Source: Deltaproteobacteria bacterium
GTDB lineage: Bacteria > Desulfobacterota > Binatia > UTPRO1
Direction of reading: 5' to 3'
NCBI GenBank assembly: GCA_016200545.1
Contig: JACQEO010000007.1
Span: 1-64,000, forward strand
DNA length: 64,000 bases
Part shown: positions 15,506-24,343 of the stretch, one piece after another
Position numbering within the stretch: position 1 is the stretch's first letter
How the letters are laid out: each line of letters opens with the position of its first letter
Position numbers and translations under genes: made by a program
Notes under the pieces: generated by a model
What the model saw: the letters and a program-made list of their open reading frames with translations, nothing else
The model's database searches: none
Told to the model about the DNA's origin: nothing

Positions 15506-16939
15506 ATGTCGGTCAGCGAGCTCTACCCCGTAGAGCGGGTGCGTCACATGCCGTTTTTCTACTACCCGGCCGTCAACACCGACACCGACGCGCTGACCGC
15601 CGACAAGCAGGCAGGATTCCGGCGCGACCTGAACCAACCAAAGGCAGGCGGCCGGAAGGCGATTCTCTACCTCCACGTCCCCTTCTGCCGGACCCACTGC
15701 TCCTACTGTTTCTACAACATCAAGGTGCTCAAGAAGACCGACCCGGCGGTGAGCGCCTACCTCGACGCGCTCGTGCGCCAGATGGCGTTCTACGCCGCGA
15801 CCCCCTACGTCCAGAACCTCTCGATCGAGCACATCTTCATCGGAGGCGGAACCCCGAGCATGCTCTCCGACGAGCACCTGCGCCAGGTGCTCACCGCGCT
15901 CCGCGAGCTCTTCGATTTGCGCAACGTCCAGGACATGAGCATCGAGATGAACGTCGAAACGATGACGGCGTCGAATCTCGAGGTCTGTCGCGAGCTCGGG
16001 GTCTCCCGGATCAGCTTCGGTTGGCAGACGTCGGTCCCGCGGTTGCGGAAGATGCTTGCCCTCGTCGCCTCCGAGCGGCGCCTCGCCAACAACATCGGCG
16101 ACTTGCAACGCCTCGGCTATTCGCTGATTTGGGACCTGCTGTACGCGGTTCCGACGCAGACGATGGAGGAGTGGGACGCGGATTTGCAGCGGTCGATCGA
16201 TCTCGGCGTCGCGTGTATCGACATCCATCGCTGTGACATCGTACCGCCGGCGCCGCTGTACGAGCTGGTGCGCGAGGGGCGGTACGAGCGGGTCACGCAA
16301 CAAGCAGCGCTGGACCAATACCTCCATGCCTACCGCACGCTCACCGCGGCGGGGTACGTCGTCAACACGTTCCAGCAGTTCAATCGACCCGACCGGCCGG
16401 ATGCGGTCTCCCACTACGGTCGCTACTACTATCGATCGTCACACGACATCCTCGCGTTCGGACCCGGCGGCATCGGGGTCGTCGCCGACTGGGCGTATAT
16501 GAACGCGCGCGATATCGACGAGTTCGTGCGACGATCGACCGGCGATGACCCCGTTCTCGGATGCGCATGCCCGGTGACGCCGGCGACCTGGCAAGAGCGG
16601 GACTTCGTGCTGGGCATGGGGCAGCTCTGGTCGGTGCCGAAGGCGCTCCTGACGGGACCGCTCACCGCGCAGCAGGGCGCGGCGCTCGAGAAGCTCATCC
16701 GGCATGGCGCGATGGTAGAGACGGAACACGAGTATCGGCTCACCGAAGACGCCGTCGGCTACCATTTCTCGATTGCCAACGAGTTCGTCACGCCCGAGCA
16801 GACCGCCCGCAACGTGGGCTATCTGCGATCGATATCGAAGGAGATCGTGTGGCGCGCCGGCAGCCGAACCGAGATGCCCCCGCCGACCGCCGACGTCGGA
16901 GAAGTCACCGATACCCGGTCTGCCCCTGCGGCGACGTGA
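15506..16939 (+). CDS. HemW/HemN-like radical SAM protein
   Basis: 477 aa from ATG 15506 after a run of Gs that serves as ribosome site. The radical SAM cluster motif is CRTHCSYC (Cys61, Cys65, Cys68), preceded by AILYLHVPF and followed by the SAM-binding FIGGGTPS. The C-terminal half resembles the HemN_C region. Relatives include heme chaperone HemW and the class C radical SAM methylases/cyclopropanases of natural-product pathways. The key context is a 79-aa acyl carrier protein 15 bp downstream, which argues for a thioester-bound substrate rather than heme trafficking (inference). The divergent P450 may belong to the same pathway. Confidence 0.88.
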   Translation: MSVSELYPVERVRHMPFFYYPAVNTDTDALTADKQAGFRRDLNQPKAGGRKAILYLHVPFCRTHCSYCFYNIKVLKKTDPAVSAYLDALVRQMAFYAATPYVQNLSIEHIFIGGGTPSMLSDEHLRQVLTALRELFDLRNVQDMSIEMNVETMTASNLEVCRELGVSRISFGWQTSVPRLRKMLALVASERRLANNIGDLQRLGYSLIWDLLYAVPTQTMEEWDADLQRSIDLGVACIDIHRCDIVPPAPLYELVREGRYERVTQQAALDQYLHAYRTLTAAGYVVNTFQQFNRPDRPDAVSHYGRYYYRSSHDILAFGPGGIGVVADWAYMNARDIDEFVRRSTGDDPVLGCACPVTPATWQERDFVLGMGQLWSVPKALLTGPLTAQQGAALEKLIRHGAMVETEHEYRLTEDAVGYHFSIANEFVTPEQTARNVGYLRSISKEIVWRAGSRTEMPPPTADVGEVTDTRSAPAAT

Positions 16940-16954
16940 GAATACGAGCGGGAT

Positions 16955-17194
16955 ATGCCGAGCACTCTAGAACGAGTCCAGAAGGTGGTTGCGAGCGTGC
17001 TGCGCGTGCCGCGTGAGCGCGTGGTGCCTGGGGCGGTGTTGTCGGAGCTCGCCGAGCTCGACTCGCTGAGTCTCGCCGAGATCGCATCCGGGCTCGACGA
17101 CGAGTTTCGTACGCACGTGCCCGGCGACGACCTCGCCACGGTGCTCTCGATCGCCGACCTCGTACGGATGGTAGAGCGTTCCGTCGCGCGCTGA
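16955..17194 (+). CDS. Stand-alone acyl carrier protein
   Basis: 79 aa, standard ACP size. The 4'-phosphopantetheine attachment motif is ELDSLSLAEI with Ser37. Helix 1 (LERVQKVVASVLRV) and the acidic helix 3 region are intact. It follows the radical SAM gene by 15 bp and is surely cotranscribed. No ketosynthase, adenylation enzyme or phosphopantetheinyl transferase is adjacent, so it is not the fatty-acid synthase ACP. A carrier dedicated to the radical SAM enzyme is the simplest reading. Confidence 0.88.
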   Translation: MPSTLERVQKVVASVLRVPRERVVPGAVLSELAELDSLSLAEIASGLDDEFRTHVPGDDLATVLSIADLVRMVERSVAR

Positions 17195-17210
17195 ACGCCC
17201 TCGGAGGTTC

Positions 17211-18242
17211 TCAGCTCGCGAAGCCCCCCAGCGTATTCAAGTCGACGAGCAGGTCCGCGCCTGGCTGGGAAGCCCGATGGACGTAACGGCTCAGCTTCGC
17301 CACCAGCGTCGTACGCTTGAGTCCGAGCAGATTGGCGGCCGCCTGCTTGTTGCCCTTGGTTCGATCGAGCGCTTCCTCGATCAGGCGGGTCTCGTACCAT
17401 TCGACCGCGCTGGTGAGATCGAGTGTGCTCTCCGCGAAGTTCGGTTTGGGCCTGCGTTTTCCCGAGATGAACTCACGGGTATTGCCCGGTAGGCTCTCGA
17501 CGCCCAGCAGCGGCCCCTCCGAGAGGACGATCACGCGCTCGAGGAGATTCTCGAGCTCGCGCACGTTGCCCGGCCAGTCGTATTCCCACAACAGGCCTAT
17601 CGCATCGTCGGTGAATTGCACCGGGGAGTCTGGACGTTTACGGTTCTGCTTTTCGAGGAAGTGTTCGATCAAGAGCGGAACGTCCGAACGGCGCTCGCGC
17701 AGCGACGGCATGATGATCGGGATCACGTCCAGGCGATAGAAAAGATCCTCGCGGAAGGTATTGCGTTTGATCTCCTGCCGGAGGTCCTTGTTGGTCGCGG
17801 CGACGATACGCACGTCGACCTTGATCGTGCGGTCGGCGCCGACGGGGCGGATGATGTGGTCCTGCAAGACGCGCAGCAGCTTCACCTGCAACACCGGGCT
17901 CATCTCCGCGACCTCGTCCAGGAAGATCGTGCCGCCTCTGGCGAGCTGGAACATACCGGCCCGCGCGGCGATCGCACCGGTGAAGGCCCCCCGCTCATGG
18001 CCGAACATCTCGGACTCGAGCAGCTCTGCCGGGATCGCGCCGCAGTTCACCGGGATGAACGGGCCGTCTGCACGCGGCGAAAGGGCGTGAAGCGCGCGCG
18101 CGACCAACTCCTTGCCGGTGCCACTCTCCCCCATGATGAGCACGGTGGCGTCCGTAGCCGTCACCTTTTTGATGAGGGCTTGAATCCTCATCATCACGGG
18201 GTGGTTCCCTGTGAGAAACGGAAACTCATTCATAACGTGCAC
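17211..18242 (-). CDS. Sigma-54-dependent activator without receiver domain (PspF-like layout)
   Basis: 343 aa starting at 18242 or at the in-frame ATG 18233. There is no N-terminal sensory domain: the AAA+ module begins at once (Walker A GESGTGKE at 38-45, intact sigma-54 contact loop GAFTGA at 85-90, Walker B GTIFLDEVAE). A Fis-type helix-turn-helix ends the protein (RLIEEALDRTKGNKQAAANL). Such stripped activators are controlled by a separate inhibitory partner or by abundance. It converges on the ACP gene (16 bp). A candidate -24/-12 site lies upstream of its start. Confidence 0.9.
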   Translation of the reverse strand: MHVMNEFPFLTGNHPVMMRIQALIKKVTATDATVLIMGESGTGKELVARALHALSPRADGPFIPVNCGAIPAELLESEMFGHERGAFTGAIAARAGMFQLARGGTIFLDEVAEMSPVLQVKLLRVLQDHIIRPVGADRTIKVDVRIVAATNKDLRQEIKRNTFREDLFYRLDVIPIIMPSLRERRSDVPLLIEHFLEKQNRKRPDSPVQFTDDAIGLLWEYDWPGNVRELENLLERVIVLSEGPLLGVESLPGNTREFISGKRRPKPNFAESTLDLTSAVEWYETRLIEEALDRTKGNKQAAANLLGLKRTTLVAKLSRYVHRASQPGADLLVDLNTLGGFAS

Positions 18243-18298
18243 CCTCGGTATTACGTACGGCCGGTAGGAAGGCCGTCGCCCAGAGTTCGACGAACATC

Positions 18299-18314
18299 AG
18301 CACGCAGCGTGCCT
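18299..18314 (-). promoter_or_regulatory. Possible sigma-54 promoter for the activator gene
   Basis: Read on the minus strand: AGGCACG, four bases, GTGCT, with the GG-N10-GC spacing required by sigma-54. It is 57 bp upstream of the activator start at 18242. This is one base weaker at -24 and one at -12 than consensus. Bases 18243-18539 otherwise contain no gene I can support. Confidence 0.35.
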
Positions 18315-18539
18315 CTCGGGGCGTGGCGAAACGGATACGTTATCACGACCCCGGTCGCGACATGTGTCATCGCATCGGACTCGTTGGTGACAGAATACCG
18401 GAGTCTGATTACAGCCGTACCGTCAAAATGTGGACGAGCGCTCGGCTCAGTGTTCAGCCGGTGAGACGGCGCGGCGCGCGCGAGCGGTGACCTCCGCGGT
18501 GTGCGAGGCCCCGCTCACGCGGGTGCGATCGGAGGAAAA

Positions 18540-18731
18540 CTATCGCGGGTCTGGGGGTCGGAGGAGCGGGGCGGGGCGCGAGTGGTCGGCCATCAACAGG
18601 GTTGCGCGCGGCACGGTGACCACCTGATGGCAGCCGGGGCACTGTGGCGTCATCGTGCTTCCCGTCACGCCCTGAAGGTACGAGAGCGAGATGTTGCAGT
18701 GCGGACACGGACCAAACCATGCGGATGCCAT
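18540..18731 (-). CDS. Small zinc-ribbon protein
   Basis: 63 aa from the ATG at 18731, selected because GGAAGGAGA lies just upstream; ATGs further out lack this. Two CxxC knuckles (GPCPHCN and TPQCPGCHQV) about 22 residues apart should bind one zinc. The tail is Pro/Arg-rich. No enzymatic domain. Proteins of this type often bind nucleic acid or partner proteins. It is isolated, divergent from the truncated CoA-transferase start at 18859. Confidence 0.65.
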   Translation of the reverse strand: MASAWFGPCPHCNISLSYLQGVTGSTMTPQCPGCHQVVTVPRATLLMADHSRPAPLLRPPDPR

Positions 18732-18858
18732 GAGATCTCCTTCCGGCAGCTCCGAAGACAACCTTCCTTATAGCACACACGGAATCCATTTCGATCACGC
18801 CCCTTTTGGCGCTCGCTTGGCGAGCGCCTCCCGTCCGGCTAGGGAAGGAGGGGTGCGA

Positions 18859-18990
18859 ATGGTCTCCGCCGCCGCCGCCGACATCCGCTCGGGCGAGCAA
18901 GTGTTCCTGCACGGCGCCTGCGCGACGCCCACGGTCCTCCTCGACGCCCTGGTAGCGCGGGTAGCGCACCTGCGCGACGTCGGGGTCTAG
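18859..18990 (+). pseudogene. 5' stub of an acetyl-CoA hydrolase/CoA-transferase gene
   Basis: ATG 18859 with AGGGAAGGAGG upstream begins a 43-codon frame whose residues 8-38 (IRSGEQVFLHGACATPTVLL, then ALVARVAHLRDV) match the N-terminal start of acetyl-CoA hydrolase / 4-hydroxybutyrate CoA-transferase proteins, which are normally more than 400 aa. A TAG stops it at 18990, and the next gene starts 12 bp later with unrelated sequence. The rest was probably deleted when the CDF gene was joined here. Confidence 0.5.
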
Positions 18991-19001
18991 CCCGCGTACG
19001 C

Positions 19002-19634
19002 ATGAATCCCGACGCGGTCGAGCACCCGCCCCATCCGCCGCACGTGCCGCCGCGGACCGTGCTCACGGCGGCGGCGATCACGCTGTGTGCGGCGGCGGTC
19101 GAGGTCGTCGGCTCGGTGCGCGGCGGCAGCCTCTTTCTCAGCGCCGACGCGCTGCACTTGGTCGCGCATCTCGGGATCTTCGCCGTACTCCTCATCCCGG
19201 CGGCGCGCTGGCACGAGCGCGGCGAGGACCTCGCGGCGATCGGCGTGCTCGCGCTCGTGGCCGTGATCGCAGCTGGCATCGGCGTCACGGCAGCGGAAGA
19301 CCTGGCGGCCGGGACGCGCGAGGCGCCGCACCCCGCCTTCATGCTGCTCGCGCTCCTCGGTCTGGGCGCGAATCTCACGACCGCGTATCTCTTCGCGGAC
19401 CCGGCGCAGACGCGCTGGTCGTTTCGCGCCGCGCTCGCGCACGAGCTCTCGGACGGGGCGCTCACGGTCGTCGCGCTCGTCGGCGCGCTCGCGATCGAGC
19501 TCTTCGGGTGGCGCTGGGTGGATCCGGCGGCGTCGCTGGCGATCGGCATGTGGCTCGGTGTCTGGGCGGTGCGGTTGCTGCTCCGTCGGCTGCGGATCGG
19601 GCCGCGGGCCTGGGCGGACGCGTCGCATCACTAG
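19002..19634 (+). CDS. Cation diffusion facilitator-like membrane protein, transmembrane part only
   Basis: 210 aa with five to six hydrophobic helices. CDF signatures are present: SLFLSADALHLVAHLG (TM2 with Asp and His) and AHELSDGALTVVAL (TM5 His-x3-Asp), the usual divalent-metal site. The cytoplasmic C-terminal domain of full CDF exporters (about 90 residues) is missing: the protein ends soon after TM6 with a basic tail. Family members export Zn, Co or Cd in exchange for protons. C-terminally short CDFs exist, so this need not be broken. Confidence 0.75.
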   Translation: MNPDAVEHPPHPPHVPPRTVLTAAAITLCAAAVEVVGSVRGGSLFLSADALHLVAHLGIFAVLLIPAARWHERGEDLAAIGVLALVAVIAAGIGVTAAEDLAAGTREAPHPAFMLLALLGLGANLTTAYLFADPAQTRWSFRAALAHELSDGALTVVALVGALAIELFGWRWVDPAASLAIGMWLGVWAVRLLLRRLRIGPRAWADASHH

Positions 19635-19832
19635 CGCTCGAGCGTGCGCGGCGCGATCGCGGGCGTCATGGTTTCGACGCGCGCACATCGGCGCCGGTCG
19701 CTGTCCGGCGTGCGTATCGTCACGGCGCCCGCCACGTGTGCGGAGTGAGGTCAGGTAACTGACCTACGGCATCGAAAACTTCTGAATGTTCGGCCTCGTC
19801 CCCGTTGGCGCGATCCTCGCTTGAGACGATCG

Positions 19833-20702
19833 ATGCTCGAAGGCGAGAATCAAGCGCGCATCCTGCTGGTCGAGGAGAGCCCGACGGACCGCGCGCTGCT
19901 CGAACGCGCGCTGCGCAACTGCGTGACCGTCGTGCTCGACGCCGAGGCCGCGCTCGAAGCGGCGCGCCGTCAATCTTTCGCCGCCGTCCTCCTCGGCGAC
20001 GCGCTACCGGGTGGGCGAGCGTTCGACGTTCTGCGCGAACTGCATGCGGCGGTCGGTGAGACGCCGATCGTCTTCATGACCGCCGGCGCCGACGAGGAGA
20101 TCGGCGAGGCCGCGCGTGACGCGGGCGCCGCCGCGTGGGTGGTGAAGGAACCCGGATTCGAGGAGGCGATCTCGTCGCTGCTCGGGGTGATGACGACGCG
20201 CATCGACCCGCCGTCCGAGCGCGCGGCGGCGCCGAGCGCAGCGGCGCGCGACCTCCTCGTCCTCGACGTCGACGGGCAGCGGCACGGAGTGCGCGTTGCC
20301 GACGTCGAGATGATCGCGCGCGCGGTGACGATCGTGCCGATTCCCGGGACGCCTCCCGGCGTCGAGGGCTGCATCGTGTACCGTGGACGGTTGGTCATTG
20401 TCCTCGATTTGCGCGCCCGCCTCGGGCTCGCGCCGAAGCCGCTCGACGAGAATCAGCATCTCGTCCTCCTGCGCGCGACCCGGCGGTTGGTCGCGCTGCG
20501 CGTCGATCGCGCGATCGAAGTGGTGCATCTCGAGGGCGGGCTCCGCCGTGTCGACGCGATCGACGTCGGTGGCGGCGCCGTTCTCGGCGTCGCACAGCTG
20601 CCCGAGGGGCCGGTCGTGGTGTACGACGTCGATGCGCTCGCGACCGCGTCGGGCGGCGACGTGATCACGCGAACGGCTGGGGCGCATGACGGCGTACGAT
20701 GA
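19833..20702 (+). CDS. Receiver-CheW fusion with degenerate receiver (reversed CheV layout)
   Basis: 289 aa from ATG 19833 (a TTG at 19821 is possible). Residues 8-120 are a receiver-like domain (ARILLVEESPTDRALLERAL), but at the phosphoacceptor position the sequence is LLGDALPGG: Gly replaces the Asp, with an Asp one place later. The conserved Lys is near VVKEPGF. Residues about 145-285 are a CheW domain (VLDVDGQRHGVRVADVEMIA and PGTPPGVEGCIVYRG). CheV has CheW first and REC second; here the order is reversed. First gene of the chemosensory cluster, overlapping cheR by 17 bp. Likely a receptor-kinase adaptor whose receiver signals without ordinary phosphorylation. Confidence 0.8.
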   Translation: MLEGENQARILLVEESPTDRALLERALRNCVTVVLDAEAALEAARRQSFAAVLLGDALPGGRAFDVLRELHAAVGETPIVFMTAGADEEIGEAARDAGAAAWVVKEPGFEEAISSLLGVMTTRIDPPSERAAAPSAAARDLLVLDVDGQRHGVRVADVEMIARAVTIVPIPGTPPGVEGCIVYRGRLVIVLDLRARLGLAPKPLDENQHLVLLRATRRLVALRVDRAIEVVHLEGGLRRVDAIDVGGGAVLGVAQLPEGPVVVYDVDALATASGGDVITRTAGAHDGVR

Positions 20703-22155
20703 CATCCTCGGCCTCGTCGCCGTACGCTCGGGGCTGCTGTTCGTTGCGCCGCGGATCGACTCCGCGGCGGCGGGCATTCGACGTTCGATGGCGCGGGCCG
20801 GTGTCTCCGACATCGTGCGCTACCGGGCGATGCTTGCGGAGAGCGCCGACGTCCTCGACGACCTCCTCGTCGAGCTCACGGTCGGCGAGACCTACTTCTT
20901 CCGCCAGCCCGAACAGTTCGCGTTCATTCGGCGCGAGGTCCTTCCCGAGATCCGTCGCCGGCGCGGCGACGCGCACGTGATCCGCTGCTGGAGCGCCGGC
21001 TGCGCGTCGGGCGAGGAGGCGTACTCGCTGGCGATCGTGCTCGAGCAAGAGGGGCTGCTGCGCGACCACGCCCGCGTCTATGCGACCGATGTCTCGCGCG
21101 CGGCGCTGGCGAAGGCGCGCGCCGCGACCTACGGAGCGTGGTCGTTGCGCGGCGATGGCGCCGACGCGGTGCGGGCGTACGCCCATCCCCGCGACGATCG
21201 CCACGAGGTGGACGACGAGATCCGCCGCCGCGTCGTGATCCAGTACGGCAATCTCGCGCTCGATCACTATCCGTCGCTCGCGACCGGCATCGGGCGCATG
21301 GATCTCGTCCTCTGCCGAAACGTGCTCATCTATTTCGACCGTGACACCATTCATAAGGTCGCGCGCCACCTCTTCGCGTCGCTCGCAGACGGTGGCTGGC
21401 TGATCACCGGACCATCGGATCCGTTGCTCGGAGCCGACGCGCCCTTCGAATCGATCATGACGCCGGCTGGTGTCGTCTACCGACGACCGATCCTGCCGAA
21501 TCCCGTGCTGGTGGACGCGCCGTACGCCTCCGTGGAAAACCTGTCGCGCCCGCTCGGCGGGGCGGCCGGCGCCGCCGCGATCGCGCGCCCGACGACGGCC
21601 GAGCACGCGACGCCGGCACCGGCGCGCCCGCCGGCCGCGACGGCGAGCGCGACGCCCGGCGAGGCGCTCGCTGCCGCGCGTCGCGCTCTCGCCGCCGGGA
21701 ACTACCAGGACGCCGCGCGGCTGACCGGCGGCCTCGACGACGATCCGATCGCGAGCGCGCTGCACGTGCGCGCGCTCGCGAGCCTCGACATGAGCGCGGC
21801 CGCCAGCGCGGCGGCCACCGCCGCGGCCCGCCACGCCCTCGATCCCGAGCTCCAGTACCTGCGGGCCGCGTTGTTGATCGATCGCGGCGATGACGAGGAC
21901 GCCGCGCGGGCGCTGCGCCGCGTCCTCTACCTCGATCGCTCACTGGCAGCGGCACACTTCGCGCTCGGCGCGGTTCTGCGGCGTCTCGGCGACGTCGAGG
22001 GGGCGCGTCGCGCCTATCGGAACGCACGCGATCTCTGCGTCGCGACCGCGCCCGACGCCGTGCTGCCGCTCACCGACGAGGAGCTGGCGGGCTGCCTGAT
22101 TACAGCGGCGGAAAGCGAGCTCGCGATCCTCGTCGGCGCGGACGGTTGCGCATGA
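20686..22155 (+). CDS. cheR: CheR methyltransferase with C-terminal TPR region
   Basis: 489 aa. The CheR domain occupies about residues 1-265: ELTVGETYFFRQPEQF, the SAM-binding RCWSAGCASGEEAYSLAI, and the DLVLCRNVLIYFDRD motif. A low-complexity Ala/Pro linker follows (about 285-325), then TPR-like helical repeats (about 325-470; ALRRVLYLDRSLAAAHFALG). CheR methylates receptor glutamates with S-adenosylmethionine. TPR-bearing CheR is typical of WspC in surface-sensing and other alternative chemosensory systems. It overlaps the preceding adaptor by 17 bp and the following cheW by an ATGA. Confidence 0.92.
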   Translation: MTAYDDILGLVAVRSGLLFVAPRIDSAAAGIRRSMARAGVSDIVRYRAMLAESADVLDDLLVELTVGETYFFRQPEQFAFIRREVLPEIRRRRGDAHVIRCWSAGCASGEEAYSLAIVLEQEGLLRDHARVYATDVSRAALAKARAATYGAWSLRGDGADAVRAYAHPRDDRHEVDDEIRRRVVIQYGNLALDHYPSLATGIGRMDLVLCRNVLIYFDRDTIHKVARHLFASLADGGWLITGPSDPLLGADAPFESIMTPAGVVYRRPILPNPVLVDAPYASVENLSRPLGGAAGAAAIARPTTAEHATPAPARPPAATASATPGEALAAARRALAAGNYQDAARLTGGLDDDPIASALHVRALASLDMSAAASAAATAAARHALDPELQYLRAALLIDRGDDEDAARALRRVLYLDRSLAAAHFALGAVLRRLGDVEGARRAYRNARDLCVATAPDAVLPLTDEELAGCLITAAESELAILVGADGCA

Positions 22156-22697
22156 GCGGATCGCATCCGGTGTTGGACGCGCGGGCGCGGGCCTTGGCCG
22201 CGCCCGATACGGTGGCGGAGCGTGCCGGCGAGCTGCTCGCGCTCGTGACGTTCACGGTAGAGCGCGAATGCTACGGGCTCGAGGCGCGCTACGTGCGGGA
22301 GATCATCCGCGCACCGGAGCTCACCCCCGTCCCCGGCACCTCCGAGCTCTGGCTTGGGGTCATGAGCCTGCGTGGCGAGCTGCTGCCGGTCGTCGATCTC
22401 CGCAAAGCGCTCGGCGCGTCCGCCGCGGCGCCGACGGCGGAGGCGCGGGTCCTCGTGCTCGGCGAGCGCCACGGTGAGCTCGGCGTGCTCGCCGACGCGG
22501 TGCACGAGGTGACGGCGGTGCGCCAGGACGAGCTGCTCGAGGCGCCCGCTGCGACGAACGGTGCGGTGGACTTGGTACGTGCGGTCACGAGCACGGCGCT
22601 CGCCGTGCTCGACGGCGCGGCGCTGCTCGCCGACCCCCGCTTCGTCTTCGAGCAGAGCGAGGACGGTGGGCGTGCGACAAAGGAGGGAAGGTCATGA
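22152..22697 (+). CDS. cheW: CheW coupling protein
   Basis: 181 aa from the ATG at 22152, which shares an ATGA with the cheR stop; a GTG-type start 6 bases earlier is less likely. A roughly 35-residue N-terminal extension precedes a CheW domain: [40 protein letters not shown] and [10 protein letters not shown]. CheW links receptors to CheA in the array. In a Wsp-like order this would be WspD. The gene overlaps the MCP start by ATGA, so translation is coupled. Confidence 0.9.
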   Translation: MSGSHPVLDARARALAAPDTVAERAGELLALVTFTVERECYGLEARYVREIIRAPELTPVPGTSELWLGVMSLRGELLPVVDLRKALGASAAAPTAEARVLVLGERHGELGVLADAVHEVTAVRQDELLEAPAATNGAVDLVRAVTSTALAVLDGAALLADPRFVFEQSEDGGRATKEGRS

Positions 22698-24337
22698 CGG
22701 TGGGTCGGAAGATCGCAATCGGGTTCGCGACGGTATTCGCCGTCCTGCTGGTGATCAGCGGCGTCTCCTATCGCACGACGGGCGAGCTGATCGAGACGAC
22801 CCAGTGGGTCGCGCACACCTATTCGGTGCTCGATCACTTATCGCGGGTGATGATGCTGGTCGACGACGTCGAGACCGGGGGACGAGGCTACGTCCTCACT
22901 GGAGCGGACGACTTCCTCGATCCGTATCGGGCCGCGCTGCGTCCGCTCGACGACGCGGTGGCGGAGTTGCGCGAGCTCACCGCGGACAATGCCCACCAGC
23001 AACGGCGACTCGACACGCTCGAGAAGGCGATCAAGACCAAGCTGGAGCACGCGGCGGAGGTGAACGAGCTGCGCAGGGCCAAGGGTGTGGACGCGGCGGT
23101 CGATTTCATCCTGCAGCGGACCGGCAAGAAGGCCATGGACGAGATCCGCGAGGTGCTGCGGGCGATGCGGGACGAGGAGAGCGCGCTCCTGCAGACGCGC
23201 ACCACCGAGGCCGCCGAGATGACGGCGCGGGCACGCAGCGTCATTCTCTTCGGCATGCTCGGCTCGTTGCTCTTCGCCATCGCCGCCGGCTCAGTGCTCG
23301 TGCGCCGCTTCACCACCGCGATCGGCGCGCTTCTCGAGGGGGCACGACAGATCGGCGACGGCCGTCTCGACTACCGCATCGAGGTGGCGACGCAAGACGA
23401 GCTCGCGGATCTCGCCGCCGCCTTCAACACCATGACCGACAAGCTGAAGCGCACGACGGTGAGCGCGGAGACCGACCGCGAGGCGCGAGCGCGGATCGAG
23501 AGCCTGCTCGTGAGCTCGCGCGAGGCGGTGACGCGCTTGACGACCGCGAGCGCGGAGATCCTCGCCAGCACCACGCAGCAGGCGGCCGGCGCCGAGCAGC
23601 AGGCGGCGGCGCTCGCCGAGACGGCGGCGATCGTCGACGAGGTGACGCAGACGGCGACGCAGGCGGCGACGCAGGCGCGCGGCGTCGGCGAGGCGGTGCA
23701 ACGCACCGCCGACATCGGCACCGCCGGGCGGCGCGCCGTCGAGGAGTCGGCGCAAGCGATGCTGCGGGTGCGCGAGCAAGTGGAGTCGACGGCGGCGACG
23801 ATCGTCACCCTCGCCGAGCAGGCGCAGTCGATCGGCGAGATCATCGCGACCGTCAACGACCTTGCGGAGCAGACCAATCTCTTGGCGCTGAACGCCGCGA
23901 TCGAGGCGGCGCGCGCCGGCGAGCACGGCAAGGGCTTCGCGGTGGTCGCGACCGAGGTGAAGGCGCTCGCCGAGCAGTCGAAGAAGGCGACGTCGCAGGT
24001 ACGGCAGATTCTCGGAGAGATCCAGAAGGCGACGAACGCCGTGGTGTTGTCGACCGAATCGGTAACCAAGGGCGTCACCGAGGCCACCGAAATCGGGCGC
24101 CAAGCGGGCGACAACATCACCACGCTCGCCGAGACGCTCGCTGATTCGGCGCGCGCGGCGGCGCAGATCGTCGTCGCCGTCGGCCAACAGTCGACGGGGA
24201 TGACGCAGATCCACGAGGCGATGCGGAACATCGACCAAGTGACGCGGCAGACGATCGCGGCGACGCGGCAGACCGAGCAAGCGGCGCAGAACCTGAACGC
24301 GCTCGGCAACGAGCTGGCGTCGTTGAGCGCCGCCTGA
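22694..24337 (+). CDS. Methyl-accepting chemotaxis protein, CHASE3-like sensor
   Basis: 547 aa. TM1 is at about residues 8-30 ([20 protein letters not shown]), TM2 at about 178-200. The region between has a helical CHASE3-like signature ([20 protein letters not shown] and [13 protein letters not shown]). HAMP follows ([19 protein letters not shown]), then the cytoplasmic signalling domain with hairpin tip [20 protein letters not shown] and [20 protein letters not shown]. Glutamine/glutamate-rich helices ([15 protein letters not shown]) are methylation candidates. It is the intact one of two very similar receptors flanking cheA. Confidence 0.93.
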   Translation: MTVGRKIAIGFATVFAVLLVISGVSYRTTGELIETTQWVAHTYSVLDHLSRVMMLVDDVETGGRGYVLTGADDFLDPYRAALRPLDDAVAELRELTADNAHQQRRLDTLEKAIKTKLEHAAEVNELRRAKGVDAAVDFILQRTGKKAMDEIREVLRAMRDEESALLQTRTTEAAEMTARARSVILFGMLGSLLFAIAAGSVLVRRFTTAIGALLEGARQIGDGRLDYRIEVATQDELADLAAAFNTMTDKLKRTTVSAETDREARARIESLLVSSREAVTRLTTASAEILASTTQQAAGAEQQAAALAETAAIVDEVTQTATQAATQARGVGEAVQRTADIGTAGRRAVEESAQAMLRVREQVESTAATIVTLAEQAQSIGEIIATVNDLAEQTNLLALNAAIEAARAGEHGKGFAVVATEVKALAEQSKKATSQVRQILGEIQKATNAVVLSTESVTKGVTEATEIGRQAGDNITTLAETLADSARAAAQIVVAVGQQSTGMTQIHEAMRNIDQVTRQTIAATRQTEQAAQNLNALGNELASLSAA

Positions 24338-24343
24338 GGCCCC

